From Polytrichum commune (Eukaryota; Streptophyta; Polytrichopsida; Polytrichales; Polytrichaceae), in the NCBI GenBank assembly GCA_950295325.1, contig OX485806.1, positions 48,417,169 through 48,481,168 on the forward strand: a stretch of DNA of 64,000 bases. The letters are read 5' to 3'. The notes under the pieces are model-generated. The model ran no database searches. It was given only the letters and a program-made list of their open reading frames with translations, and had not been told where the DNA came from. This document shows, piece by piece, positions 46,154 to 57,136 of the stretch. Made by a program: the position numbers and the translations under genes. Within the stretch, counting starts at the first letter, position 1; each line of letters starts with the position of its first letter.

Positions 46154-46284
46154 TGTAGAAAGTAGAGCATTAGATTGTTTGTAGTCAATGGAAATGTAAT
46201 GGAAGAGGCATGAAAAAAATAAGGTTAGTATAAGGCCACTACGTTGGTCCGAGAGGGATAAAAGAACCAATCCCATGTTGTTTG
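46154..46284 (+). mobile_element. Copia LTR, first part (interrupted)
   Basis: Begins TGTAGAAAGTAGAGCATTAG directly after copia RNase H, with ATTAGATTGTTTG and AAGGTTAGTATAAGGCC. It continues at 47829 beyond an inserted beta LTR. It is homologous to the copy at 48962-49222. Confidence 0.8.
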
Positions 46285-47828
46285 TGTCAGCCCTAAACCC
46301 ACACCCTTATGCGTCTGTGTCCGGGTGAGAGCTCATGGCTCACATGTATTCCACTCTTCTCTCCAGCACTTGTTATTAGCTTCCCATGCTCACAATGTAG
46401 ATATCCAAACTCAAATCTTTATTCAAATCACATGAAATCAAAGTATTTAGAAATACTCTTTGTTCTTCATGTCTTAATTAAGTCCCAATCCCTACTTAAG
46501 GTCTAAGTATCACATCCTAGGCAACTGTTCTCTCCTACGTCCTATTCCAATAATATTAGCTGCACTCTATCCTTCTGCCCACAGCCTAAGTTATCAGGTT
46601 TTCTCAGTTGCATTGAACTGCTGGAATCAAAGCTCTGCTGTTGTGGCCACTCGCTGAGGCCCGTCACCCACCCGTCACAACTCCCCTGTCACCACTAGAG
46701 CTGCTGTCGAGTTGGTTGCCCTCGGACAATCAAACTCTGAGTGTCGAGGCATCTGTAATTCCCTTGCGCAGACAAACAGATTTAAACCCATCGTAGAGGC
46801 CTCAGCTTCGCTTTGCCGCTCCTCTGACCAACCCACTGCTCCGACTAACTTAGGGATGCAACCTCCTCATTAATCCCAGCCCCTAAGCTTACCCAATTAT
46901 GCTGAGCAGTTTGAACTTTGTTGAGACAACCCTTCTTTCTCCTCATGATTCCTTGCCAGTGCAAGCTGAATCGAAGCACTTCGAAGTTGCGGCCTAGTAA
47001 GATTTCTCCTCAGTAAGAGCTCGCCACAACCACATCCACAGGAAGCTCTCTCCCTGAGTTGACTCCTGACAATCTTTTCTCCACCCAACTCTCCAAGCTT
47101 ATATCGAATCTAATGTGTGTTGGTGTAAGCTACTGCTTGAAGTTGAGGGATCCTCTTCCTGGACCTCTGTCTTCAACTATGAGGTTAATGTGTGAAAATG
47201 TAGTTTCAGCAACCGCACTTCCCGTTCCGTAAATCCAGAATTGATCAGCTCTCGTCCCCAGAATCATTCTCCTATTCCTCCCTCTGTTTCCTATTTCCGC
47301 CGTGATTGCCTTCGGTGCCAAATCTTTCCCTCTTTACATACTGACTCCCGCCCAAGCTAAATTGCCCTTGGGCGGCCCCCTGCACTCTAACCAACTAGCC
47401 AAAAATCACCACCTGTGGTGGCCGCAACCGGCCTCCCGCTCCATTCTCCCACACTAGTTGTTGAAGAAATATAGTTTTTTCTCCTGCTGCAGCTCATTCC
47501 AACCGCCACTTCCTACTTCCCGGAATTCTCTAGGGTGAAGAGCACCCTAACCCCCTAAATGAACAGTCACACTGCCAAACTAAACCAAATAAAACCCAGC
47601 TCTCGTTGGCCTAAGAACGAAGCCTAAGAAAACCCTTAACTAACTTCCAATTTAATCACTATACTTTTCAAGCACTAAATACTACCGTACAAGTCTAAAG
47701 TTTAAATTGCAATCCAACTCAAAGTCCCACTCTTTTTATGTTTTTGAATGCTTGACTAAAAATCCAAACCTAAGTTTTAATAAATAAAAAGGGTTAAGAA
47801 CACATGCGAGCACTGTATTGGGCTCACA
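46285..47828 (-). mobile_element. Solo LTR, beta family, inserted in a copia LTR; target duplication GTTTG
   Basis: 1544 bp from TGTCAGCCC (a one-base variant of TGTGAGCCC) to GGGCTCACA. Perfect GTTTG copies flank it at 46280-46284 and 47829-47833. The GTCCGGGTGAGAGCTC block and the AATAAAAAGGGTTAAG...GCGAGCAC...GGGCTCACA end match the other beta copies. The tandem repeat of the 22-kb copy is not obvious here. Small ORFs inside are not genes. Confidence 0.9.
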
Positions 47829-47978
47829 GTTTGTATGAGGCAAGGATATAAAGAAAATTAATAAAATGCAAAGCAAGGAGAGAATGAGATCATCTCACTC
47901 CGTCCATTGTTCATATGCCTTTGTGTATGAGTATACGCTTGTGTAATCTCATCTCTAGTCCTATTGAGTTACAATACA
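47829..47978 (+). mobile_element. Copia LTR, second part
   Basis: Continues the LTR after the beta insertion: GCAAAGCAAGGAGAGAATGAG, CATTGTTCATATGCCTTTGTG, then CTATTGAGTTACAATACA. It matches the 3' half of the copy at 48962-49222. Confidence 0.75.
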
Positions 47979-48961
47979 CTACACCACTCACGAATACTAT
48001 ATTGCACACTAGCTTAAGGGTGGCCAATGCAATATTACATTAGCTTTAGACAATTATATTGCACTAAAAGAATAGTGGATTAAAGCAAGATAGACCTGCA
48101 TCTATAGCATATCCACCAGCACATGGATGCCTTCCACAGACTGCATATTACCATTTTTCAAATGACAATCAGTTTCAGTTCGGCAAAAAACCAATGGCCT
48201 GCCAACTCTGCTGCTTGGAGAATCTTATTTGTTGTAATCACCTACACACATGTGAAGCCTAGTCATTCTTCCATTAGTTGATATGGATTTCAAAGTTTGA
48301 AACATCCATTGCCCCCTCCGTTTTTACATCACACTGGAATTGAATCTGCTTCAAACTGTGTCTGATTTCTCTCAATTTGCTAATCTTCTTTGCAAGAAAT
48401 GAATTTAGGTGATCACCAGCACTATATGGGGATAATAAACATGTCACAGGTTCACCACCATCCTACAATAATAACACCAAACACACTTAGATTGCCGGAA
48501 ACCTCTACATCCTAAATTCTTGATCAACTTAGACTCCACCGTCTGATTATATATTCTTGTCCATTCTCACGGTAAGTGCTCATCAATCTTCTAAATCGCA
48601 GGTGCTGAAATTAGAAACAAATGTCAGTTTTGAAGAGGAAAGTGACGAAGCTGAGGAGCTCAATTAGGATCTTGCTCTGTAACCTGTGCACTCACCTGAC
48701 ACTTCGAAAATGCAGTTTGAGGAGCAAAGGGCACACATCCTAAAGCTTTGGGACATGTGGCATATTTCTGTAATCCATAGAATACAATTCTACCTATTTT
48801 TAAAGGGAGACCTTGCTAATGCAATCTACATGGACATAGAGCTGAGGCGCTTTACATGGCTTCAGAGAATTCGAGCCCATAGTCTCAATACAACCAATAT
48901 AAGGTCAACACACTAAAGGAACACTTATTACCTATCAATCTTCTCTCAAACAAGTGAGTTC
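47979..48961. other. DNA between copia LTRs, nothing recognised
   Basis: No copia protein sequence and no convincing ORF (48686-48916 has no known motif). Confidence 0.35.
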
Positions 48962-49222
48962 CTATAGAAGGTGGAACATTAGATTGTTTGTACTCATAAA
49001 AATGCAATACTAGAAGGAATAAGGTTGTAATATGCCTACGAGGTTGGTCTGTAGTGGGAAGAGAGTTATCCCATAGTATTTGTACGAACCAAGTTGAAAA
49101 TGAGCAATAAAAGGCAAGGCAAAGGGTGGAAGAGACCATCTCACTCCAAGCATTGTTCGTATGCCTTTGTGTATGTATAAGTGCTTGTGTAATCTGATCT
49201 GTAGTCATATTGACTTTCAATA
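48962..49222 (+). mobile_element. Copia LTR, second copy
   Basis: Homologous along its length to 46154-46284 plus 47829-47978: ACATTAGATTGTTTGTA, GAATAAGGTTGTAATATGCC, GGCAAAGGGTGGAAGAGACC, CATTGTTCGTATGCCTTTGTG and ATTGACTTTCAATAG. No adjoining pol sequence, so it is solo or a fragment. Confidence 0.7.
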
Positions 49223-49419
49223 GCTTATGGGCCCACTTATGCAAGTGGAGAGGCTAGATATTTAATTGCTTTGAGGTAGCGGAATGGTTTTTGAGGGGTT
49301 GGCGCTTTGGAGCGTTGGAGGTGTCCAATGATGCATTTGGTTGTTGTAAGTGGTGCTCTATTCTTTGCTCTTGTTTGAATGCATGTTTGATACAAAGAGT
49401 GTTGACTTGAATGGTTTGA

Positions 49420-50600
49420 GAGCATTTGCATCTATTTGAAAGCATTGGAGGTGTTTAAGGTTGAAGAGCATCTGACTTTAGTGTTTTGAAGGTTGAGAGG
49501 TTTGCTTAAAAATATTGAAGATGTTTAGACTTCAAGGGCATTTGACTTGAATAACTTGAATGTTTAAGGACTTATTTAAGAGCATTGAAGGTGTTTAGAC
49601 TCCAAGAGCATTTGACCTGTAAACCTTGAGTGTTGAAAGATTTTTTTGATAGATTTGGTGTTTAGACTTCAAGAATATCTAACTTGAATGTTTTAAGTAT
49701 TTAAAAGCTTATATAGGAGGCTTGAGTATTAAGAGGCATATTTGAAAGGATTGGAGGTGTTTAGATTTTAAAAGCATCTTCGTTGATTCTCTTCAGTGGT
49801 TTAAGACTTATTTGTGAAGCTTAAGTATTGTAAGGTTTGCTTGAAACCATTCAAGGTGTTTTGAGTTCAAAGAAATGTTGTTTGTATATCTTGAATGTAA
49901 TTTGATATCAAAACCATCTTAATTGAGTGATTGGAAAGCGCAAAGGGTACATTTGAAAGAAAATTCATTCATTTGAATAAAACAAAATCTAATTTAAGTG
50001 ATTAAAAAATCCTAACATACATTTGAGAACAACTGGACGCAATTAAGGCATGAAAGATCTGACTTAAGTGCTTAGAATGTCTTTAGGCACTTTGGAGAAG
50101 AATTGGACCCATTTGAAGTCAAGGATATCCAACTTGGGCGATTTGATAATTCTAGGGCATATTTGAGAGCAAAAACACGTATTTGTGAGGAAATAGATTT
50201 GATTTGAATGATATGAAAGTCCAAAAATCCATTTGACACCACAAGAATATTTTTGAATCGGAATGGACCTTATTGGAGTGGATTCCAGTGAAAGCACAAA
50301 ATTTGAAAGGAAAATGATTACTTGGACATTAAAAAGATGTTATTTAAACACATAGAGTTGCAATGATACATTAAAAGAGCAAGGAGATTTATTCGAATAT
50401 GTCATGAATATTTGAAGGCTTCTTTGAGGGCATTGAACGTATTTGGAGTTTGAAATGACATGACTCTAGTCATTTGAATGTTGAAAAGTTTACTTGAGAG
50501 ATAGGCTAGCTATTTGATTTCAAAAGAAACACACTTGAGTGCTTTGACTCATTTGAATGTTGGAAAAAAAATTTGAATGATAAGCTATCCATTTGAGTTC
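49420..50600. repeat. Degenerate minisatellite, about 70-bp unit
   Basis: Repeated units of the type GCATTGGAGGTGTTTAGACTT, CAAGAGCATTTGACTTGAATG, then TTGAATGTTGAAAGGTTTGCTT. About fifteen units are traceable, the early ones (49440-49760) best and later ones increasingly diverged. Confidence 0.65.
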
Positions 50601-50614
50601 AAAAAGAGCATACT

Positions 50615-51252
50615 TGTCACAAACCTTGCTAGTTTTCCTTAACTAATCTTGATTGGTGCCCAACTCTAGCAAGTGCCACGTGTGCTAACCTGCACATCCC
50701 ACACACATGCTTAGTTAGCTCCCCATACTGCAAACCTCCAAGCTCATGACTTGGTCACCAAACCATCCTACACATGCATTCATGATTCTTTCCTTAATAA
50801 ATAGCCAATGATTAGATGTGGACTTCCATTCAAGGAAGTTCACTCTTGAATTGATCATCGTGTTGCCAAAACAACATTGTAACAACCCAAAGCATAGTTC
50901 CCAAGTATGCTCTAGGTGGGGTCGGTTGGCAAAGCCGCCTCACCTATATAAACCTCTAGGACTTTGGGTAGGGCCCCTACCCCACCGTCCGGTATCCTTT
51001 TATCTTTCTATGAAGGTTGGGGCCATGTAGATATTGTCCCTTATTCGTTGGGGCTAGAAGCCCCGAGTAGCTTTAGCCCACCATAACTTCTTCTAATGAT
51101 CTCTGATGTATCAAGCAACCACTCTATCGGCATCTTCTCTTTGCGTAGATGTTGATGGATCCCTCACTTGCTCCATTCAGGCAAGTATTGAGGAAGTTAT
51201 TGTTGTTCAAACCTAGGCAGTCCCGGGCGCCACTCTCAGGTAACTGCTGGAG
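50615..51252 (-). mobile_element. Truncated alpha-family LTR at the left edge of the MULE locus
   Basis: Starts TGTCACAAACCTTGCTAG and follows the alpha LTR in reverse through GAATTGATCATCGTGTTGCC, CACCTATATAAACCTCTAGGAC and GGCAGTCCCGGG, up to about 51252. There it changes to GCGAGCGATGGGCGGAGAGC. The last third is missing, which suggests the neighbouring element was inserted into it or that both were rearranged. Confidence 0.75.
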
Positions 51253-51485
51253 CGTGACTTGTATGCGAGCGATGGGCGGAGAGCGGAGAACGGAGAGTGG
51301 AGAATTGGAGAGCAGACAACGGAAAATGGATAACACAATCCAAATATAGAATATTTATGCTAAATTTAGTTTTCGAATTTTAGCTTTTTGGAATATTATG
51401 TGAATATTATGTGAATATTTCTTTTTTTGGCCAATTTTTGAGACCTCTAACCGTGGACCCAGGGGGTTTAAAAATTGATAAATTC

Positions 51486-54145
51486 CTATTTTTTTCCTAT
51501 TACCGTGCTATCACTTTCAAGAATGATGGGCATCTGCACAAGACGAGCCCTCACAACACGTCCTGAACCTCTTGGATGTGAGAAGTTTACCTTGTCAGGC
51601 TGATGAAACTCCTCTTCAGCTCCAAGAGGTAGATCTGCCTTTCGCTTCTTGGACCCGAATACCTCTTCTCCAGCCATGCGAGGAACACGGGTACAAAACT
51701 CTTCTGCTCCAGGCATGTCCAGCATGGGGTCTTCAAGCATTAAAGGATTACCTGTTTGCTTCGCCCTGCGCTCTACCATCCTTAGTTTGAGCTCTTTCTT
51801 TGTAGGGCCTGTTCCACCGACGTCACCTTTCAGGAACTGGTAGTAATTGACAACCTATAAGAAGCCTCGAACGAAGTCGTCTACTGTAACAACGTAGAGG
51901 TCACCGCCGCTGTTTCCAGACGCTTGAAGCCAGTTGTTGTGTATTGTTTTAGCTAGATTACATGAAGGCATTTCTGCTAGTTTTTCTTTTGAAAATTTAT
52001 GCAAGTACGTAGTGGAAGTAGTTAGAGATTAGTGAAGAGTTGTTTCATATTAGAGTACTGTGAAAAAAAGGAAAATAATATGAAATGTATTGGAAAAACA
52101 TACCCCGGTCATGAAGCCTCCCCATTGGCGATAACGGTAGTGCCAGAATGCAAGCCAGAGCTCTAGTTTGTTTAGGGCCTTCTCTATCATTGCCCCGGCG
52201 GATACCCACCATGCACGTAGCCCGTGGTACATACTCTCCGCTTCGTCCATGGTCCTCGCCGTCCTATACTGGTGGCACATCTTCTTGTGCTGCTCCCAGA
52301 GTTCTTCGGGAATGTACTTCTCGGTATACTTAACCATAGACTGGGTCTAGTGAAACTGACAGGTTCTTTCGCGGTCGTCCATGCGGTCCTCCTTCTTCCC
52401 GTTGCCATATATGACCCGAACTGCATTCCAGTTGGCCTGGGCGCTGTCGGCTATGAAACCCTTGAAGTTGGGCTTGACAATGCCATTTCTCTCCATGACA
52501 GCATTGAGATTTTCCAGAAAACGATCTGGGCATCAGAGTCCTCAGATTGCATGTCACAACTTGCAATGGTCATAACACGACAATATGTGGAGTCATACAC
52601 GTGGCATGCCATTGTGGTCCATTGTCTTACACGTTTGACATGGTCGAACATCATCCAGACATTCTCCAGATCTTTGCCGGGCTGCATATGCTTCACCAAG
52701 TCTACCCCACTACCAGGCCCGACTTTCGACATTTTGAAGACAAAAACCTTGTCAAGATCAGCCCCTTGACTTGGAAATTTGTTCTCCTGAATAAAGGCCC
52801 ATAAACTGATTCCACGGAGTTTGGTGATAGAGTCCATGACACCATATCTTCTGAGGAAACGGAAGCTCATGACCTTGTTGCGGATGTTTGGGGAAGCCAT
52901 GTCCTTGCATCGGTCAAATAGAGGAACAAGTTCCTCTAGACTAAGCTTCTTTGGTGGCGCATCATTGGGTTGAAGAAGATAGTTGCCAATTAAAACTTTG
53001 CTAGCCTCCAACACCACTGCACTCTTGGTAGCCTGGGGAGTCTTCTCGATCTGTTCTTCAATTAGGCCACTGATCTCAGCCTTAGTGTCTCTGTAGTCGC
53101 CCACCTTGACTGGGTGATCGTGAGTTCCTAGGTGGATACACGCTCTTGTATGGTTGATTTTGCCAGCCACATAATAAATCTTTGCTCCACATATAGCAAT
53201 ACATGCCGGGGGTTCTTTACATACCTTGCAAACAATAGTGGACTCAGTTGGGGGTGTTTGATCCACTACAAAGGCTTGCAGGGTACAACCTTCAAACTCT
53301 ATCTCGTTAATTTGGAAAATACGAGGACGGCGGATCAGATATTCGCAGTCCTTGTTGTTGCAACGCATGTATCCAACGCAGGCGGAAGAACGGAAGGACA
53401 AACCAAAGTCGTTTGTGATGTTGGTGGTGATGGTCTTCGTCCACACATGGCCGTCGTAACGCTTGTCCATTCCCTGCATAGACTTGGCCTGTGACCGTGC
53501 GGCCGTGTGACCAGCGGGTGGCAACTCAAATATGACGGCACTGGCATATTTTTTTCCCAGGCATTCCGGCGAGTTGTTTAAGTAATGGTAATATGCTAAC
53601 AGTATCTTGTGACAATTGATATACTTTAGGAGTGTTCCCACTAACTATGACCTTAGGCGGGGCCTTTGTGGGACTGCACTCTTCATCAGAAGAAAATGTT
53701 ATTACAGACTGAAATGTAACGTTTTCTATAATTGGCATATCGAGACCAGGCTCGAGGTTGACCTTCACATCACGTGGCAGAGGAGTTTGAATGGTGCAGG
53801 TAGAGGAAGAACGAGGAGTAAGGATCTCAGTAGATGCAGCCATCTGAGAATCAGTGAGGCCATACACTCAGTAACTACCTGGATGAAGATTCCAAAACAA
53901 GTTATTGTTCTCATGTCGCTGCGAAACCCGACCAAGGGTGTGTGTAAGCTCAGACGTGACAACGTCAAAAATATCCTCGTCAACAATAATAGTGTCTTCT
54001 CGGAAGCCGAACCGAAGACTCAAACGTTGTGACGTCACGTAAGCTAGTCCGTTCTCCTCCATCCGAAAGGTAAGTGGAACTCTAACTCCATCAGCATAGA
54101 AGACAACCATCCCCAACTCTCCGTTAGCAGGAAGATGAGCCATGA
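51486..54145 (-). pseudogene. Mutator-like (MULE) transposase, copy 1
   Basis: Probable start at the ATG near 54142 (MAHLPANGELG). N-terminal exon to about 53880; then a Ser/Pro-rich linker; then 53570-52510 with a Cys/His-rich region (YMRCNNKDCEYL, STIVCKVCKEPPACIAIC, RACIHLGTHDHPV); then the catalytic region: VYDSTYCRVMTIASCDMQSED, NFKGFIADSAQANWNAVR and RTCQFH-stop-TQS, where aligned acidic residues and the C..H pair fit the MULE DDE fold. The helical tail LELWLAFWHYRYRQWGGFM and an MPSCNLA..IHN region follow. The protein would cut and move the element. Frameshifts near 53560 and 52510, a UAG in HWTQS (about 52347) and loss of the C-terminal zinc finger make it a pseudogene. It is homologous over its length to copy 2. 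Confidence 0.75.
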
Positions 54146-54761
54146 TGAGGGGAATGAGGCCTTGCACTAAGAAGAAAATATGAAAGAGGATTCTGAACAT
54201 TGTGGGCCATCTATATATTACAAATGGGCTGCCAACGATAACGATATGATCCACATGATGGATGAACTCTGAACGAAAGGTTCACTAATATTTTCAATAT
54301 GGAAACAACCATCCTTGAATCTAAAAGTGATGGGTAACGCTGTCACGATATATATAAATATAGCGTGCAAGTCATGGTAGACATTCTACTCGACAAGCAA
54401 TTAAATATGATTATTTGGCGCCGACTTAAAGCATAATTTATAACTAGGTCTAGAGATAGACTTCACGTTTCAAGACAGGAATAGAACGAATAACAAAGAC
54501 CCAATTGGGCATTAAATATAGGATTGTCCCTTGTGCGAACACTTGTATAAGTTCTCGTGATACTCATATTCTTTGTTTTAGAATCATAAGTTATAGACTC
54601 TCAAGTGCCGTAAGATGTGTTCGGTTCAAGGGAGGGTTTTGGGAGTGTTGGAGTAAACATGCTCTAGAAGGGTGATACCTGACATGCAAAACCATATCAA
54701 GAGAAGGAAAAAGAGAGGGAGGTTGTATTTCAGTAGCACTAAGGCATTGAAGACGAGTAGA
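54146..54761. promoter_or_regulatory. Head-to-head intergenic region between transposase and methyltransferase-like gene
   Basis: About 0.6 kb separates the minus-strand transposase start from the plus-strand ATG at 54762. It includes a TATA-like tract TATATATAAATATAG at about 54348-54362. A shared bidirectional promoter is an inference from geometry only. Confidence 0.4.
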
Positions 54762-55228
54762 ATGGGGAGGAAGAAGGCACAACACAAAAGATACGAGACA
54801 AATGGAATTAACAAAGTTTTAGATTTTGAAGACAGAGGGGAGAACGCAACATTGTCGACGGTAGATGAATCTGAAGGTCCGTCAACATCCCGGGGCCGAG
54901 GATGTCAGTCTAGAGGAGCATCGAAAGAATTGGGGACGCAGTCCAATCCCGCATCGGAGGAGCACAGTGTGGAGGACGAGGTTGAAGAAACGAGCTCGAT
55001 GGAACCAGAAGGTGGGTTTCTAGAACCTATACTTGATTCTTGTGTTCACCTCAGATTAGGGGCCAGAGTGATTCAAAAGCATCGTGACAATGAACATTTG
55101 AGTAGGACAGACAAGATTTATGGACTGCGACGGAGGAGGTGCAGGCAAATGATATCAGGTTTGGGTTCTAGACGTTTAGGGTTTTGTTTTGGCGAGTCTA
55201 AGCACAAGTTTGAGGCTACAAGAGGCTA
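54762..55228 (+). CDS. Possible first exon of the methyltransferase-like gene
   Basis: ATG at 54762 opens MGRKKAQHKRYETNG, a basic N-terminus that could be a nuclear signal, followed by an acidic, Ser/Glu-rich disordered stretch (STSRGRGCQSRGAS, EEHSVEDEVEETSSMEPEGG) and LEPILDSCVHLRLGARVIQKH. The frame remains open to 55226, but its last part may be intron, since RRRR-GTGCAGG at 55135 could be a donor. It lies divergent to the MULE transposase and in the same direction as the gene at 57.1-60.0 kb, from which it is separated by the 180-bp repeat. Linking it to that gene is inference; no domain is recognised. Confidence 0.4.
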
Positions 55229-55399
55229 AGTGAGGCTCGTCAAAATCAAGATTTTAGTGGTTCCGGTTGGAAGTGAGGCTGCCTGCAGAGGGTTTTAGTT
55301 GATGCACATAGAATGTTGGTTTTGCTTTATAAGGGTGTAGAGGGTTGTTTTGTACAAGTCTAAGCACAAGTTTGAGGTTGCAAGGGCTAAGTGACGCTC

Positions 55400-56800
55400 T
55401 CCATAGAGATATGGATCTCTTTGTTTGGGCTTGGCATGTAGAAGTTATGGCCAGTAGAATGGAAGGTGGTCACCTGGGAGGGTATGCCGTTGACGGCAAT
55501 ACTTTCTCAAGCCTTATTTTCTACTCATTACTTTGGTTTGCTTTGATATTTTTAGAAATTTGAGATGCTAATGTACACTTTTCATAGAGATAAAGAATTC
55601 TTCATTTGAACTTGGCATGTAGAAGTTATGGCCTTTAGAATGGAGGGTGGTCACCTGGGAGGGTATGCCGTTGACGGCAATGCTTTCTTAAGCAATATAT
55701 TCTAGCTATTGCTTTTGTTTGCTTTGATATTTTCACACAATTGAGATGCTGATGTTAGCTTTTCATAGAGATAAAGACTCCTTCATTTGGACTTGGCATG
55801 TAGAAGTTATGGCCTTTAGAATGGAGGGTGCTCACCTAGGAGGGTCTGCGGTTGACGGTAATGCATTCGTAAGCCATATTTTCTAGCCATAGCTTTTGTT
55901 TGCTTTGATATTTTTAGATATTGCAGATGCTGATGTTGGCTTCCCAAAGAGGTTACAATCATTTCATTTGGACTTGGCATATGGAAGTTATGGCCTTTAG
56001 AATGGAGGGTGGTCACATGGGAGTGTATGCCGTTGACGGCAATGCCTTTGAAATCATATTTTCTAGCCATTTGTTTGCTTTGCTTTGATATCATTAGAGC
56101 TTGCAGATGCTGATGTTGGCTTTCCAAAGAGGTCATGATCATTTCATTTGGACTTGGCATATAGAAGTTATGGCCTTTAGAATGGAGGGTGGTCATGTGG
56201 GAGTGTATGCCGTTGACGGCAATGCCTTTGAAATCATATTTTCTAGCCATTAGTTTGCTTTGCTTTGATATTTCTAGAGCTTGCAGATTCCAATGTTGGC
56301 TTTTCAAAAAGGTGAAGATCTCTTCATTTGGACTTGGCATGTGAAAGTAATGGCCTTTGGATTGGAGGGTGGTCACTTGGGAGTGTATGCCGTTGACAGC
56401 AATGCATTTGAAGTCATATTTTCTAGCCATTAGTTTGCTTTGTTTTGATATTTCTTGAGCTTGCATATGCTGATGGTAGTTTTCCAAAGCGGTAAAGATC
56501 TCTTCATTTGGACTTGGCATGTGAAAGTCAAGACCTTTGGATTAGAGGATGGTCACCTGAGAGTGTATACCGTTGACGGCAATGCCTTTGAAGTCATATT
56601 TTCTAGCCATTAGTTTTGTTTGTGTTGATATTTCTAGAGTTTGCACATGCTGATGTTGTCTTTTCAAAGAGGTGAAGATCTCTTCATTTGGACTTGGCAT
56701 ATGAAAGTCATGGCCTTTGGAATGGAGGGTGGTCACCTGAGAGTGTATACCGTTCACGGCAATGCCTTTGAAGTCATATTTTCTAGCCATTAGTTTGCGG
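55400..56800. repeat. 180-bp tandem repeat, eight units, 60-codon periodic reading frame on the minus strand
   Basis: The anchor GCCGTTGACGGCAAT recurs at about 55485, 55666, 55850, 56029, 56209, 56389, 56570 and 56750, a period of 180 to 184 bases. On the minus strand most units are open in one frame and encode a 60-residue unit containing ARKYDFKGIAVNGIHSHVTT, HSKGHNFHMPSPNE and SLESQHQHLQALEISKQSK. Two open runs are 56790-56542 and 56520-55816, separated by one stop; units at 55400-55815 are more diverged and closed. The plus strand carries stops in all units. Whether it is translated is unknown; it may be an intronic satellite in the plus-strand gene. Confidence 0.8.
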
Positions 56801-57136
56801 CACCCTGCTCAAAAGAGCCCCCGTGCTTGAAGACCCCATGCTGGACCATGAGTTGTATTTATACGGCTTCCAGAATCCAGAATCTTGCATCCAGAATTTC
56901 GCATCCAGAATCTTGCCCCACACCCACTGTCGTACTTTGAGGGTTTGGTATCTCCAACTGTTTTGGAGGCTGCAAGGAAGAAGCAGTCTGGAAAAATTCG
57001 CACATGGTTTACCCTCACCATTGAAGGTTTCAATGCGGTTCTTTACCATGTAATGTCAATCTCAAATGTTATCGTGTCATTTAAATTATGGATAAGGCAT
57101 TCATGTAACTGATTGAATTAATTATTTGAACTATAG
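56801..57136. other. Presumed intron upstream of exon 2
   Basis: Between the repeat and the acceptor CTATAG at 57136. It includes a triple ATCCAGAAT microrepeat at about 56875-56911 (CCAGAATC, CCAGAATT, CCAGAATC). No coding motif recognised. Confidence 0.4.

Noticed and set aside
53132..53494. 120-codon plus-strand ORF
   Set aside because: Shadow of the MULE transposase on the other strand.
55400..56800. CRISPR-like array
   Set aside because: Units are 180-bp head-to-tail with no repeat-spacer alternation, in plant-type DNA.
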